A stretch of 60,000 bases of DNA from Takakia lepidozioides (GCA_030704615.1 CM060733.1:21330001-21390000); one strand, 5' to 3'. Shown: positions 45,463-57,046, numbered from the stretch's first letter. Numbers and translations are program-made. Notes: generated by a model from the sequence alone, not told the origin.

Positions 45463-46031
45463 TGTCGCGGCCCTTTGCCTTGAGGGCGGGGGGGTCGGGA
45501 CACATGAGGGGCTGCCCCTGTGGTGGGGGCAGCGGCAGCGATAGGTATGGGGGGGGGGGGCTGAAGCACCCTTGAGTGTCCAAGGCACTCATCACGGCCC
45601 AATGGGGTCGTGGTGAGAGGGCCAAGACTCACCGCGACTCACCACCGGGAGTCGAGGGTCTTCGTGGTGGTTCGCCATAAAATGGCATGGCTGGTTGTGA
45701 AACCCCCGTGGACAGCTACAGAAGTATATATAGGGAGTAGTAACCCCGAGAACGGTGCAAGCCCGTTGGTGTCCAAAAACTAGTGAGTAAGCAAGCGAGC
45801 CGGAAAGCGACCAAAGAGTGGGGAGCTGTTCCGGACTGCCATCTACCAAAGGGAATTCCACTAGGGCCAAATAGGTGGAGGGTCTTTCGGGAGAGCGAAG
45901 GGGGACCGTTATGTCCCGGTGAGCAGCCGAAGCTCCGAGTTGGCCCGGCGGCCAGGTTGGGAGTCAGGCGCGCGCATCAAAGCGAGTAACTATGACTTGA
46001 AGGGGAGCTTACCGAAGTGAGGTGCATGACA
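45463..46031 (+). repeat. 5' LTR of the complete chromovirus
   Basis: The LTR is 569 bp, with a G12 run near 45549-45560, a TATA box near 45726 (GTATATATAGGGAG) and the end GGTGCATGACA. It lacks 163 bp that are present in the 3' LTR (51454-51616), removed between two ACTCA copies. The rest is nearly identical to the 3' LTR. Confidence 0.92.
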
Positions 46032-46033
46032 CT

Positions 46034-46045
46034 TGGTATCAGAGC
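46034..46045 (+). other. Primer binding site (tRNA-Met type)
   Basis: TGGTATCAGAGC begins two bases after the 5' LTR. It is complementary to the 3' end of initiator tRNA-Met, the usual primer of plant Ty3/gypsy elements. Confidence 0.9.
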
Positions 46046-46086
46046 TTAGAGTTCAGTATGCGATCGTCCTTGGGATTGGCCTCATC

Positions 46087-46905
46087 ATGGGGTCGGGCAA
46101 GCCAAAGCGAAAGCGGAACGGCCCAAAAGATGATGATCCTGGTGAGCCCGATGGGGGCGACGTGTCACCGAGGCGGCCGTTTGAGGAAGCGATGAATGTT
46201 TTCGAAAATGAGGCCGCTCAGGAGCGGGAGGAATCCGAGGAGTCGGAGCCCGAGGAATCCTTGAGAGCTCCGACAAACCTAGAGATGCCTCCCATGTCGG
46301 CAGCCTTTTAGGAAGGGTTGTTGGCGCAGTTTGGCGGGACGTTGAAAGACGTGTTGAAGGCGGCTAATGCCACTTCCACTAAGGCAAAGTTTAAGGTGAA
46401 GCCTAAGGAACCCGGCACCTTCGAGGGCGTTCGAAACCGGAAGGCACTCAACACCTGGCTCCTGGAGCTAGAGCAGTACTTCCGGGCGGCCAAGTTGAGT
46501 GACGAGGATCGGGTGGAATGGCTCCCACCTATTTGAGGGGCTATGCTCAACAATGGTGGCAGAAACGCCTTCACGACCGAGGCCCAAGCCCGGAAACCTT
46601 GAACTGGAGTGGATTCAAGGAATTGATGAAGAGACAGTTTGTGCCCCTCAACGCATCCTAGCTTGCCCGGGACAAGATGAGGAATTTGAAGCAAACAGAT
46701 GACATTCGGGGGTATGTCCAGGCTTTCAATGTGCTGTTGCTCGAAGTCGCGGACATGGCAGAACCAGAAATGGTCTTCAACTTTGTGGCGGGACTGGCCC
46801 CATGGGCTAGGCGGAAGTTGGAGGAGAAGCCACCCAAGACTTTGAACGAGGCAATTGAGAGGGCTGAATGTTTCTCGGATGTCAATTGCGGGGAGCCCGG
46901 GCACA
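46087..46905 (+). pseudogene. Gag of the complete chromovirus
   Basis: The start is ATG 46087 (MGSGKPKRKRNGPKDD) with a highly charged N-terminus. The capsid core includes FKVKPKEPGTFEGVRNRKALNTWL, LELEQYFRAAKL, and in a shifted frame YLRGYAQQWWQKRL, LNWSGFKELMKRQF and DDIRGYVQAFNVLL. The zinc knuckle is degenerate (CFSDVNCGEPGHMAKKC). TAG stops at 46309 and near 46659 stand where Gln (CAG) is expected, and there is a frame change near 46527. Confidence 0.82.
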
Positions 46906-49900
46906 TGGCCAAGAAGTGCACAAAACCTCGACAATTGAACATGACTCGGGCAACCACGGAGATGTCGGAAGATACAATCAGTCGCGTGGTGGAAGCGGTG
47001 GTCGCCAGGACTTGCAAGGTAGGCAACTATTCTTGTGAGTTGTATCAGGAAACTGGCGCCCTGCGTAAAGGGAGCCAGTTATTGTTCGTGGATGGGATAA
47101 TATCCGGAACTAACGTGTCGTTGTTGGTGGACACAGGAGCGTCGCACTCCTTCATGACGCCGGCGGCGGCGCGAAAGTTGGGACTCCGACAAGTGACGTG
47201 GGGGCCTCTATTGAGGTGCGCTCTGCCAAAGGAGAACCTCAGTTGGCGACAAGGTTGGCGTTTGATGTTCCTCTTCAACTGGGGAGTTGGGAGGGACGTG
47301 AGAACTTCACTATCTGCGAGATCGATGGAGTGGATCTTATTTTGGGGATGACCTTTTTGAGCAAATCCAGAGCGGTCATAGATGGCCGCAAGAGAGTAGT
47401 CACGCTGCCATGTGGGAATGGTGGCGAGGTTTTACGAGTGTCGGAAACGCCCAAATCCGTGGGAGGGCGAATAAACCTTCTGTCAGCAAAGGAGTGGGCC
47501 GTGGAGGAGGCACACGAGTCCCAGTTTTTGCTTTACATTAGAGAAGTGAAAGGAGAAGGCGATGGGGAGCCGAGCCCAGATTGGATCAAGGGGATTTTGG
47601 AGAAATACCAGGATGTGATGCCGGAGGATTTACCAAGCGGCTTGCTACCGCGAAGAGGAGTTGACCACAAGATTGAGGTGATACCGGGATCGGAACCGCC
47701 TGCCAAGGCGCCCTACCAGTTGAGCCACAGAGAGTTGGTCGAGCTGAAGACTCAGCTCAAGGATCTAATGTCAAAGGGGTACATCCGGCCGAGTAAGTCA
47801 CCTTACGGAGCCCCGGTGCTATTCGCAGACAAGAAGGATGGGACGCTACGGATGTGTGTCGATTACAGGGCTTTGAATAAGGTGACTATCAAAAACCGGT
47901 ACCCTTTGCCAAGGATCGACGACCTTTTCGATCGGTTGGCAGGAGCGAAGTATTTCAGCCGGATCGACTTGCGCTCCGGCTATCATCAAATTCGGGTGGC
48001 GGAAGGAGATGAGGAGAAGACCGCGTGCAGGACAAGGTATGGTTCATATGAGTTCTTGGTGATGCCTTTTGGGCTCACCAATGCACCAGCGACATTTAGC
48101 ACGCTGATGAACAGCCTTTTCCAGGAGTGGTTGGATGACTTGTGATCGTGTACATCGACGACATCTTGGTGTACTCGAAAACAAAGGAGGAGCACCTGGA
48201 GCACCTCAAAAGGGTGTTCCAAAAATTGCGAGAAGGGAAGCTGTATGCCAAAGCTTCAAAGTGCGAATTCGGGGTCACAAAAGTGGAGTTCCTGGGGCAT
48301 GTGATTACACAGGATGGGATCAAAATGGATGACAGAAAGGTGAGGGCGATCTTGGACTGGGAGCCTCCGACTTCGGTCCCGGGAGTGCGATCCTTCCTAG
48401 GACTCGCCTCCTATTACCGGAAGTATGTGAGAAATTTCGCCAAGATCGCGGGGCCGCTGTCGGACCTTCTGTGTAAATCTAAAGTCTGGGCATGGAACAC
48501 CTTTTGTGGCCAAGCTTTTGCTGAATTGAAGCAGCGGATGGCGGAAGCTCCAGTCTTGAAAATCCCGGAGTTCGATCGTCCATTTGAGATTCATACAGAT
48601 GCGTCGGACTTCGCGATTGGGGGTGTACTTATGCAAGATGGACGTCCAGTGGCTTACGAAAGTAAGAAACTGAATGAAGTGGAGCGACGGTGGCCGACGC
48701 ACGAAAAGAGATGAAGGCGGTGGTGCATTGCCTTGAGCTTTGGCGCCACTATGTTGGTTCCAACCCAGTGAAGGTGTTCACGGACAATGTCACAGTGAAG
48801 TATTTTGCCACGCAGCCCAAGTTGTCCCCAAAACAACTTAGGTGGCAAGATACTTTGGCGGTGTTCGACGTGGATATCCAGTACAAACCGGGACGGGACA
48901 ATGTGGTGGCCGATGCTTTAAGTAGAAAGCAGCAGCTCTTGTTGGTGTACAAGGGCGAGTCGGCACTCCAAAGGAAGATCCGGAAGGCTTGCCGGAAGGA
49001 TGAGCTGGCGAAGTCCGTGATGCAGGACTTGAGGATGGGGGTTAAATCGCAGTTCCACTTGCAAAATGGACTGCTCCGGTATAAGCAAAAACGTCTCTAC
49101 GTGCCAAAGGGAGGGATCAGAGATAGCCTCTTGAGAGAATGTCATGATAGCCCGCTTGCGGGCCACGGCGGAGCCAAGCGCACTGCGGCACTCTTGAAGA
49201 AAGGGTATTTCTGGCCCAAACTGAGGGAGGAGGCAGAGGAGTATGTCAAGACATGCACCACATGCCAACAAAACCGGAGCGAGTACAAAAAGCAAGCGGG
49301 GCTGTTACAACCCTTGCCGATTCCAGAGGGGACTTGGGAAAGCGTCTCGATGGATTTCATGACTGCTATGCCGCTGTCAAAAGGATTCGATGCAATCATG
49401 GTGGTGGTGGATAGGTTCAGTAAAATGGGCCATTTCATCCCCACCAAGGAGACGGCAACGGCGCAGGAGACAGGGCGACTTTACTTCGCCCACGTCTTAA
49501 AGCATCATGGAGTCCCGAAGGATATTGTCTCGGACCGCGATCCAAAGTTTACGAGTAAATTCTGGAGAGCACTTTGGAAGAAGATGGGGACGAGGCTGAA
49601 GATGAGCACCGCCTTCCGACCTACGACGGACGACCAAACGGAAAGAGTGAATTCCGTAGTGAAGCAATTCTTGCGGAATTACGTGTCGGCAGACCAACCA
49701 GACTGGATGGAACACTTAGACGCGGCAGAGTTCTGTTATAATAACACAGAACACTCCGCAACGGGAGTTTCCCCTTTCGTATTGGTCTATGGAAAAGCAC
49801 CTCTGGTGCCGACAAGTTGGGCCGCCCAGGACGTTGAGGAACCGGAAGTAGCGGCGGTACTGGAAGAATGCGAGCGTTTGTTGAAGCTCGCAAAGTACAA

Positions 49901-50417
49901 TATTGCCAAAGCTAGGAAACGGTATGAAAGGGAGGCGAATCGGAAGCGGAGGGAAGTGAAGTTTGAGGCAGGCACAGAGGTCTGGTTGAACATCAAGAAT
50001 TTCCGACTACCTCCGGAAGTGAGTCCGAAGTTCGTACCTCCGTATGCGGGACCCTTTCGCATTCGGAAGGTTATGAATGAGGATGTGTATGAATTGGAGC
50101 TGCCGGCAAACAGCAAAGTGCACCCAGTATTCCATGTCTCCCTTTTGAAGCCTTACTTCAAAGATGAAGCGCGTCCGAATCGGCATCAAGTGTTGCGTCC
50201 GCCACCTATGCTGTTGGATCATGAAAATGAACCTGAGTACGAGGTGGAGGCAATACTTAAGTCGAGGAGGTTCAGGAACCGAGAAATGGAGTATCTCGTC
50301 AAATGGAAGGGCTATCATCATGTGGAGGCATCTTGGGTGCGTGCCTTAGAAATGAGAAACGCATCCGAGGCGGTTGCAGCTTTCGAAGGGCGACCTCAAA
50401 AGCGGAAGAAGCGTTGA
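46906..50417 (+). pseudogene. Pol of the complete chromovirus (PR-RT-RH-IN-chromodomain)
   Basis: The protease has [10 protein letters not shown]. Reverse transcriptase has [21 protein letters not shown] and IVYIDDILVYS. RNase H has EIHTDASDFAIGGVL and KVFTDNVTVKYF. The integrase zinc motif is HDSPLAGHGG...CTTCQQNRSE, followed by the core SMDFMTAM, VSDRDPKF and TDDQTERVN (D, D, E; DDQ where DGQ is usual). The C-terminal chromodomain is EPEYEVEAILKSRRFRNREMEYLVKWKGY. Losses of one base in short runs at about 47188 (CCC to CC), 48136 (TTT to TT) and 48708 (A5 to A4) shift the frame. From 48690 to the stop at 50417 there are 575 open codons. The chromodomain should direct integration to methylated histone marks. 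Confidence 0.92.
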
Positions 50418-51320
50418 TGGGACATCAACCTTGGAGCGTGGGGGAGGAAATGCATGCTTAGCCCGGCTTAGCTAGCTTAGGAATCCGATTGCAAAAACTT
50501 GTATTGTACAAAACGTGCTATAAATGAAATGGATTCCAAATGTTGTGCGTCCTATTTTGTTTGGAATGGTGATGCATGGTATGGTTGGCTAGTGTGTAGA
50601 ATGCATGCTAGCTTATAAAAGTGGGAGAGGTAAATTGGGTTAATCGTGTGTTTGCGTAGTGCCGAAATCGGGTGACCCCCATCCAAGGGGCAAGGAAACT
50701 TGCGCCTTCTTTGGGAGTTCACGTGCTAGTGCGCACCTGGCGCGTGCGCGTACTATAACTGCGCTACTGAGGGGGTTGCCTTGTAGTGCGGGCTAACGCG
50801 GAAGCTACGTGCTTCTGTTCACGTACTATAATCGTGTAACCTCGGGACGAAGTCGTAGTGCGGCTTCGGCGTGTTCCCGTACCTCAGGCCAGCATTCCAA
50901 GGCGGACCCAATTGTAGCGATTGGGGCGCACGGTTGGTTCAAGGTTATCTTCCTAGTCAAAGAGGGTTCCAGGGAACCCTTGCTCAAGATGATGCCAAAA
51001 GCGGCATCACGAGCGGTCGCAAGCAATGTTGTTGCAGTAAGGCGATTCAATCCTCGGGGAGGATCGTTCCTTGGCCTTAAAGTAGGCCAAGAAGAGTGCA
51101 CTGGGAGGAGCTTGAGAGGCTCCACCCTTGGCCGGGACTTGGAGGAAGTCGGCCGAACTAGCTAGTGGAGAGTAGAGTCAAGTGTGGGGTTTGGTTCTTT
51201 GCCATGGGACGCCATGGTGCGGAAACAAACTCCTTGATGTGGGACGCCACAACTTGGATGTTTGTTTCTACAAAATGGACAAGTCGATGAGGACATCGAC
51301 TCCCTGTTGGTAGGGGTGTG
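50418..51320 (+). other. Non-coding interior before the 3' LTR
   Basis: About 900 bp lies between the pol stop and the 3' LTR. A purine-rich run (GGGGGAGGAAA, about 50440-50450) and a weaker one beside the LTR (GGTAGGGGTG) are candidate plus-strand primers. No convincing protein was found. Confidence 0.5.
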
Positions 51321-52061
51321 TGTCGCGGCCCTTTGCCTTGATAGCGGGGGGGTCGGGACACATGAGGGGATGCCCCTGTGGTGGGGGCAGCGGCAGCGAT
51401 AGGTATGGGGGGGGGGGGGGGGGGGGGCTGAAGCACCCTTGAGTGTCCAAGGCACTCAAGGAGGCGGAGGCGCTCACTAGGTGGAGCCCTGCACACCGGG
51501 TTGCGGTGGGGGTGGCTCCACAAGGGGTGGTGGTAGCTTAGCGGGTCTTAGTGGGGGTGGCATAGGACTCACCATAGGGTGGAGACCTCGTGGTGGGAGT
51601 CGTGGGGAGTCTTGGGACTCATCACGGCCCAATGGGGTCGTGGTGAGAGGGCCAAGACTCACCGCGACTCACCACCGGGAGTCGAGGGTCTTCGTGGTGG
51701 TTCGCCATAAAATGGCATGGCTGGTTGTGAAACCCCCGCGGACAGTTACAGAAGTATATATAGGGAGTAGTAACCCCGAGAACGGTGCAAGCCCGTTGTT
51801 GTCCAAAAACTAGTGAGTAAGCAAGCGAGCCGGAAAGCGACCAAAGAGTGGGGAGCTGTTCCGGACTGCCATCTACCAAAGGGAATTCCACTAGGGCCAA
51901 ATAGGTGGAGGGTCTTTCGGGAGAGCGAAGGGGGACCGTTATGTCCCGGTGAGCAGCCGAAGCTCCGAGTTGGCCCGGCGGCCAGGTTGGGAGTCAGGCG
52001 CGCGCATCAAAGCGAGTAACTATGACTTGAAGGGGAGCTTACCGAAGTGAGGTGCGTGACA
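51321..52061 (+). repeat. 3' LTR of the complete chromovirus
   Basis: The LTR is 741 bp and full-length, from TGTCGCGGCC to GTGACA, with a G21 run at 51407-51427 and a TATA box near 51756. It is followed directly by the AACAT target duplication. Confidence 0.92.
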
Positions 52062-52066
52062 AACAT

Positions 52067-53006
52067 CTCCTCTGCTTCACACTAGAAGCCCAAACTTGGT
52101 TGCCATAGCGTTGAGCTATGCAACGCCGCTCTTCAACATAGGCTACTCGCCTCTCTATCCATTGCAAACCTGCAACCTGTTCGTCTTTGCACTCTATCCA
52201 CTTTGGATAGGCTCATGCACGGATCCCTGCATTCTAGGCTGAACCGCTTTTCATGATCTGAAAACACAAGTGCTACACAACTAACTCGAACCTGGCACTC
52301 ACAGACTCGAGATCATCTTTCTCGAGTGATAAGGAAATGAATGATACAAGCATACAAGCTCTCTCAAACTCACACACTTGCACATGAAAACATCACTCAT
52401 ATATTAAGTCGAGCCAAGTGTACCCCACGCCATGGGGAATCCACACTACGGCGCCATAGCTAGACGCGGTGAGGCTCAACTCGAGAAAGACGAGCCCACC
52501 GCGATCTGCCGTAAAGATAACAACGTCAGGTGCCCAAACATGTATTGGCCCCTGGATTGATACTTGGGTCAATCCCAAATGTCAATATATAAAAGCTAGC
52601 TATTTCCTAGCTAACTTCACACTAGTGGTAAAATAACTTGACAATCAATCCCAAGCATTGTAAGCATGAGGAGATAACATAAAATACATGTTTACACCAT
52701 GGCCATTGACAACATGCCAACTGGACATTGTTTACATAACTGACATAACATTGTTTCTCAATATTGTTGTGTTAGCACTGAGTAAGAGTGTGGTCCATGG
52801 GGTCCAAAATTCAGATGTTTGCATTTGAAAAAAAATTATTACTTACTTCAATGCGGATGATATTAGTGCCATGAGATAAGCAAGTTCATATTTGAGTAGT
52901 ATATACAAGAAGAGTTGAACATCCGAGCTAAAAATCCTTCGGAATCGCAGCTGCAAAGTTTAGAAGCATCTACAGTATGAAACTTATGCGGTGTGGTGCG
53001 GTGCAG
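52067..53006. other. No gene recognised
   Basis: No recognisable protein. The first about 550 bp resume the sequence interrupted by the chromovirus (left flank ends GTGGCCAACAT). The rest is AT-rich. Confidence 0.3.
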
Positions 53007-53111
53007 GTACCTGGTGGTTGCTCAGCAAGCTTGCCTGGAGGGCGATGGTTGGACCTGCATAGTGGGACGGGCTCCGTGGGAATTGAGGCACTCAGCAGGG
53101 GATGTGAAATG
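53007..53111 (+). pseudogene. RsmD-type RNA methyltransferase exon (orphan)
   Basis: The exon is bordered by GTGCAG (acceptor) and GTATGT (donor) and has 35 codons: VPGGCSASLPGGRWLDLHSGTGSVGIEALSRGCEM. LDLHSGTGSVGIEA is the S-adenosylmethionine-binding motif I of RsmD-like 16S rRNA guanine-N2 methyltransferases, which in plants are expected to be organellar. Neighbouring exons (catalytic NPPY motif) were not found within several kb. It is either an isolated exon of a broken gene or part of a gene with very large introns. Phase 0 at both ends is kept. Confidence 0.6.
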
Positions 53112-54106
53112 GTATGTAGTGGGTATTCACTCTTTGAAACTCATGTTGAAATTAACACACTAGATTAAGCAGACCAAAAGTCATACCTGGTGCAATCTCC
53201 AAATTCTTTTTTTAATTGCAGACCCTTAATTCAAAAGGATGCATCTGCATATAATCTTTTAGTACTTGATAATCTTTTTTATATGCGATTAAATAGTACT
53301 TGCCACACAATACAGTGCGGTTGCAAAGATCGACCTTGGGCTTGTGTCCAAAAATTGTGTTTCCAAGTGATCTATGTTTATAGACAAAATTTTGTCTGAT
53401 CTGGTTGACAAAACTACAGAGAAACATGTCATTTCAGTTTCGAGTTTGTGTATCTCAACAACAGCCGCCTTCAACTTGTGGATGTCAAGAGGTGCAAATG
53501 ATATTTATACGTTTGTTGTTCATGTTCTATCATCTGAATAGTGGAAGCCTCGACACAACATAAGTTTTATTTAAAATAAATTGCACTACTGGAAAAGGCC
53601 ATGACAATGCAGTTGTAAAATCTATTATACAAGTTAAAAAATAAATAAATCACATGATATGTCAATGACGAAGAGTTTAATTTGTTTACCCTAACTATGC
53701 GTTAAGATCCATTGTGAGTTGTGGACCATTAGGCTTGCAAGAGCCTTTCTTAGGGGGTCGCTTCGCTTACGCCATGTCCAAAGATTTGTTAGTATGCAAG
53801 CACTAATGAGAAAGTCTGTCGATGGGTCTCTTTATACGTGTCCATCAAAGCTGTTCAACAAGCGACATGTACAAGCCAACAAACATGAGATGTGGCTTGA
53901 ATCCCCAAAGGACTCTGTCTAATAAATTTCAACACTCCTATGAAAACCAAGTAATCAATTGTTTCATAAATTTCAAGAATTGGTAGATTTGCATCACTTG
54001 TGTTACTAGGGCTAAATGTGACTTTGTGTTGTCCTGTGTATGCAAATGTGATTGTGCATTTGAGTTGTATTAGTTTCAATTATCTAAGTAGTGTCTTTAT
54101 TGTTGG
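53112..54106. other. No gene recognised; possible CACTA-like end
   Basis: At 53584 the sequence CACTACTGGAAAAGG resembles a CACTA-type terminal repeat, but no inverted partner was found. An ORF at 53719-53922 has no recognisable domain. Confidence 0.25.
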
Positions 54107-54607
54107 ATGCTTAGATTTGCAAGCCACATTTTATTTTTTCAAGATGACACTCTTCAGTTTCGAGTAGCCATGGATCATTGCTACATCCTCGGAGATAGTT
54201 ATGATCTGCAATATCGAATCTCTAGTGCAAGGACATGGGCTCTGGTTGATGCAGTTGTCAAGACTTTGTCACAAGTGGTCACAAATTGTGTTCTATACCA
54301 AAGTAGATTATACTGGTTATTATGTGATGCTTTGCAATCAGCCATAGGCTTGGTTATTAAATGTCCAAATGACATTGATGCAAGAATCGTGGACGACAAC
54401 TTGGGTATGTCACAGCCAAACGATTTTGAGTATAGAGAGCTCGAACGCTTCGTAATCAACATGCATAAAGAACTGATTGGTATCAGCTGCTCTGTTGGAC
54501 TTTTAAAAAACAAATTCATGCACAAATTTGACAAAACAAAAAAAAAACTCATAATATGCTATTTTAGTGCTCTACCCTTGCTTCATAGGGCTAGCCTTAG
54601 TCAATGA
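54107..54607 (+). other. Unrecognised 166-codon ORF
   Basis: The frame runs MLRFASHILFFQDDTLQF ... CVLYQSRLYWLLCDALQSAIG ... ELERFVINMHKELIG. Composition is protein-like and there is no internal stop, but no signature I can name. It might be an exon of a larger gene; the preceding TTTTTTCAAG near 54130 could be an acceptor. Confidence 0.3.
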
Positions 54608-54729
54608 TTTTGTAGGAAGAGCCGCAGCTTTGTCTTTCATTCAAAATTTCTTGAGTGGAATGTGTATGTCACGAAATTTTTCTCCTAGACAAGCAAATCG
54701 AAAGAGATGCTACCTGGTAAAATAAATAT

Positions 54730-54978
54730 ATGACAGGTGAAAGTCCCGTGAAAGTTTTATCTTGGGACTCTCCTGGAATTTCCATTCGGGTAGCCGAGGG
54801 AGGATATAAAGGCTCCGACGTCCAGAGGACAAGAATTTTACCTCTTACAAAAAAGGTTGCAAGTACAGAAAATGCAGGAAAGTTGAACTTCCAGACCCTA
54901 CAGAGCATGTATACTCAGGAGAAGCCTTGGGAAGTGGGACAGGCCCACCGAGACATGATTTGGATTTTACCCATTTAA
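54730..54978 (+). other. Unrecognised 82-codon ORF
   Basis: The frame MTGESPVKVLSWDSPGISIRVAEGGYKGSD... ends at 54978. It has no known domain and may be a repeat-derived frame. Confidence 0.2.
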
Positions 54979-57030
54979 AAATTTAAAACAGATTTGGGAA
55001 ATTTCTGTGCAGAAACTTTTCATTCTACAATGCTACATAGCTACCAATGTATTTTTAAGATTCCAATTTCCTAAAAATGGTATAAAATGCAGTTAGTAGG
55101 ACTCAGCAATGATGAGCTTGGATGGTAGTTTTTTTAATAATAAAGGTATGAAAATTTCTATAGATTTAAAAATGTTCCTAGTTATGAATAAAAAGGTGGC
55201 GAGTTGTAGTCAAGGGTAGAAAAAGCTGTAGGCCTGACCCATCACCTTTAAGTTCAAAAAGCCGTCCTCTCTTTCAAGCAGCGCAGTTAAAGACAGACAG
55301 CGATGGCGTCAGGTATGATTGCTGGGTAGACGATGCTGTCGCCGCTGAGCTCAGCTGTATCTCTTTGCTCGGCATTTAAACTGGTGGGATGCATACGGGG
55401 TGTACCGACCAGAGCATGGGGTCCACTATCTCAGTGAGCGTCCAATTGCATTCTCATCATATACACGTAAAATAATACCAGAAGGGTTTTATAATCGTCG
55501 GTACAACGCACGCAGATATGGCTTGGAAGTTCCCAATATCATGTGCCATAGCTCTCAGGACATTGTGTGTTGATATACGTTATAGCTGGTCCGAGACTTA
55601 TCGCACCGTGCAAGACAAGAGATTCCGTTCGTAGTCGTGAGTACGTCCCCTTGCACATGAACTCTTAATTGGTAGCTGCGTTCTTATCAGCCGGGCTGTA
55701 AGAAAGAAGGACGCTCGAATGTTTCTGTCAGCAACAACAGAAATCTAACTCGATTTATGGTTCCGTACACATTCCAGCCATGTCGATCGAGACACGCAAG
55801 CTCACTGCAAAATACCGCCAATGATTCTAGCTTGTGGTACGAGTTATCTTTCATTGGAGGAACTTAGTACTGAAAATAGTTATAACTCGTATTGTTGAAA
55901 GTCTCTTAAATTGCTTTTCTAAGCGCTCTAGAGTTTCAACTTTCAGTTGACTCCACGTACTTCATCTCCTATATGGTACCCATCTTCTTCAAAAAAAAAT
56001 TAAAATACTATTACTCGCACCCTAGAGAGCTTGGTTGGTTCTTTACGTTTCAAAGATCATTTGAACCAAGACATGATTGCTGACGTAAACTGTTTCAAGA
56101 TCAAACCTCAAGTACCATCCAACATCGCTAAATGGTATAACCCAAGTGTAAGTACCTACATCTAATCTACATTCAAGCAGGAAATCCAGACAGGAGAAAG
56201 AAATTGTTATAGAGAGGGTTACGATACCCCAAATGTCATGTGTAGACTTGGCCTTGAAACGTGAGGACTTCTTGTAGGGCACGATTCATTACTTATAATG
56301 TGATCGGTGGGTTCTACTTAGATACTCCACATGTAGTAAACTTGACGTTGACACACGACCACTCTTGGTGGGCCACAATTCATTAAAATGTGATCACTGT
56401 AGCCATGTGAATCTGGCAGCTTGAATTTAACCTGCGCGAGAGCATATTGGACCATTCGGTGTGCGGAGACGAACTGCAAGACATCATCCTGCACACCTCA
56501 GACGAATCCTCATTCCAGAGGACCAGCGCAAACCCATACCTACAGGACGGAGGTCAGGGCTCAACTTATTCGGGGCCCACTCTAAAAGTGAACCTGAGCT
56601 TTGCGGGCTACTTACACATAAGCCATGCCTAGCACAGTCACGATCTACTCACAAAGACGATCACAACTGACAAGTGGGTCCCTACTAGACCATTCATTCT
56701 CCTAAGATATAATTACACAGAGCTGTTCTCTTAGGGCAATGCCAATCTAGGTAGTAGGCAACCTCTACCTTAGGGATAAAACTATGCCCCAAAAATCACA
56801 AACCTGTCATATTTGTAAGTGGTTCCGCACACGACCATGCAGAAGGCCTCATTGGCCAGCACCTTTCCTGTGTAGGTCTACTAACCATTGCCTCATTGGT
56901 AAGATGACGTTTTCCAAGGAATTCCACTGAATCGAGGGATGGGGCCAATGTCATAACTTATTAGCTGACTCATACAGCTGGTAGCAGTCACAGGTGTGGG
57001 TGGCGCAGTAAGCGTCGACGTTTGGCCTGA
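54979..57030. other. Intergenic region upstream of XTH
   Basis: No gene recognised over about 2 kb. A short inverted pair of phrases about 'GTAGTAAACTTGACG' type was looked for without result. This interval probably includes the distal promoter of the XTH gene. Confidence 0.3.
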
Positions 57031-57040
57031 GCCACTGTTT

Positions 57041-57046
57041 TATAAG
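57041..57046 (+). promoter_or_regulatory. Possible TATA box of the XTH gene
   Basis: TTTTATAAGCG lies about 410 bp upstream of the XTH start codon. It would imply a leader of about 380 nt. No closer TATA box was noted. Confidence 0.35.

Larger units (their letters stand above)
45463..52061 (+). mobile_element. Complete Ty3/gypsy chromovirus
   Basis: Both LTRs start TGTCGCGGCC and end GTGACA, and the element is flanked by the 5-bp duplication AACAT (45458-45462 and 52062-52066). The order is 5' LTR, tRNA-Met-type primer site, gag, protease, reverse transcriptase, RNase H, integrase, chromodomain, about 900 bp non-coding, 3' LTR. The total is 6,599 bp. In-frame stops in gag and single-base losses in pol break the reading frame, but the integrase-chromodomain part is fully open, so the copy looks young. 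Confidence 0.93.

Noticed and set aside
44681-45632. Multiple GC-rich ORFs on both strands before and in the LTR
   Set aside because: Pro/Arg/His-rich products change with strand and follow base composition; the right part is LTR sequence.
45458-50460. A longer 3' LTR beginning at TGCATGC near 50452
   Set aside because: The 5' copy starts exactly at TGTCGCGGCC and the AACAT duplication adjoins that start, so the LTR begins at 51321 on the 3' side.
53584-53600. CACTACTGGAAAAGG as the end of a CACTA element
   Set aside because: No inverted partner or target duplication could be found in the window, so it is only mentioned as a possibility.
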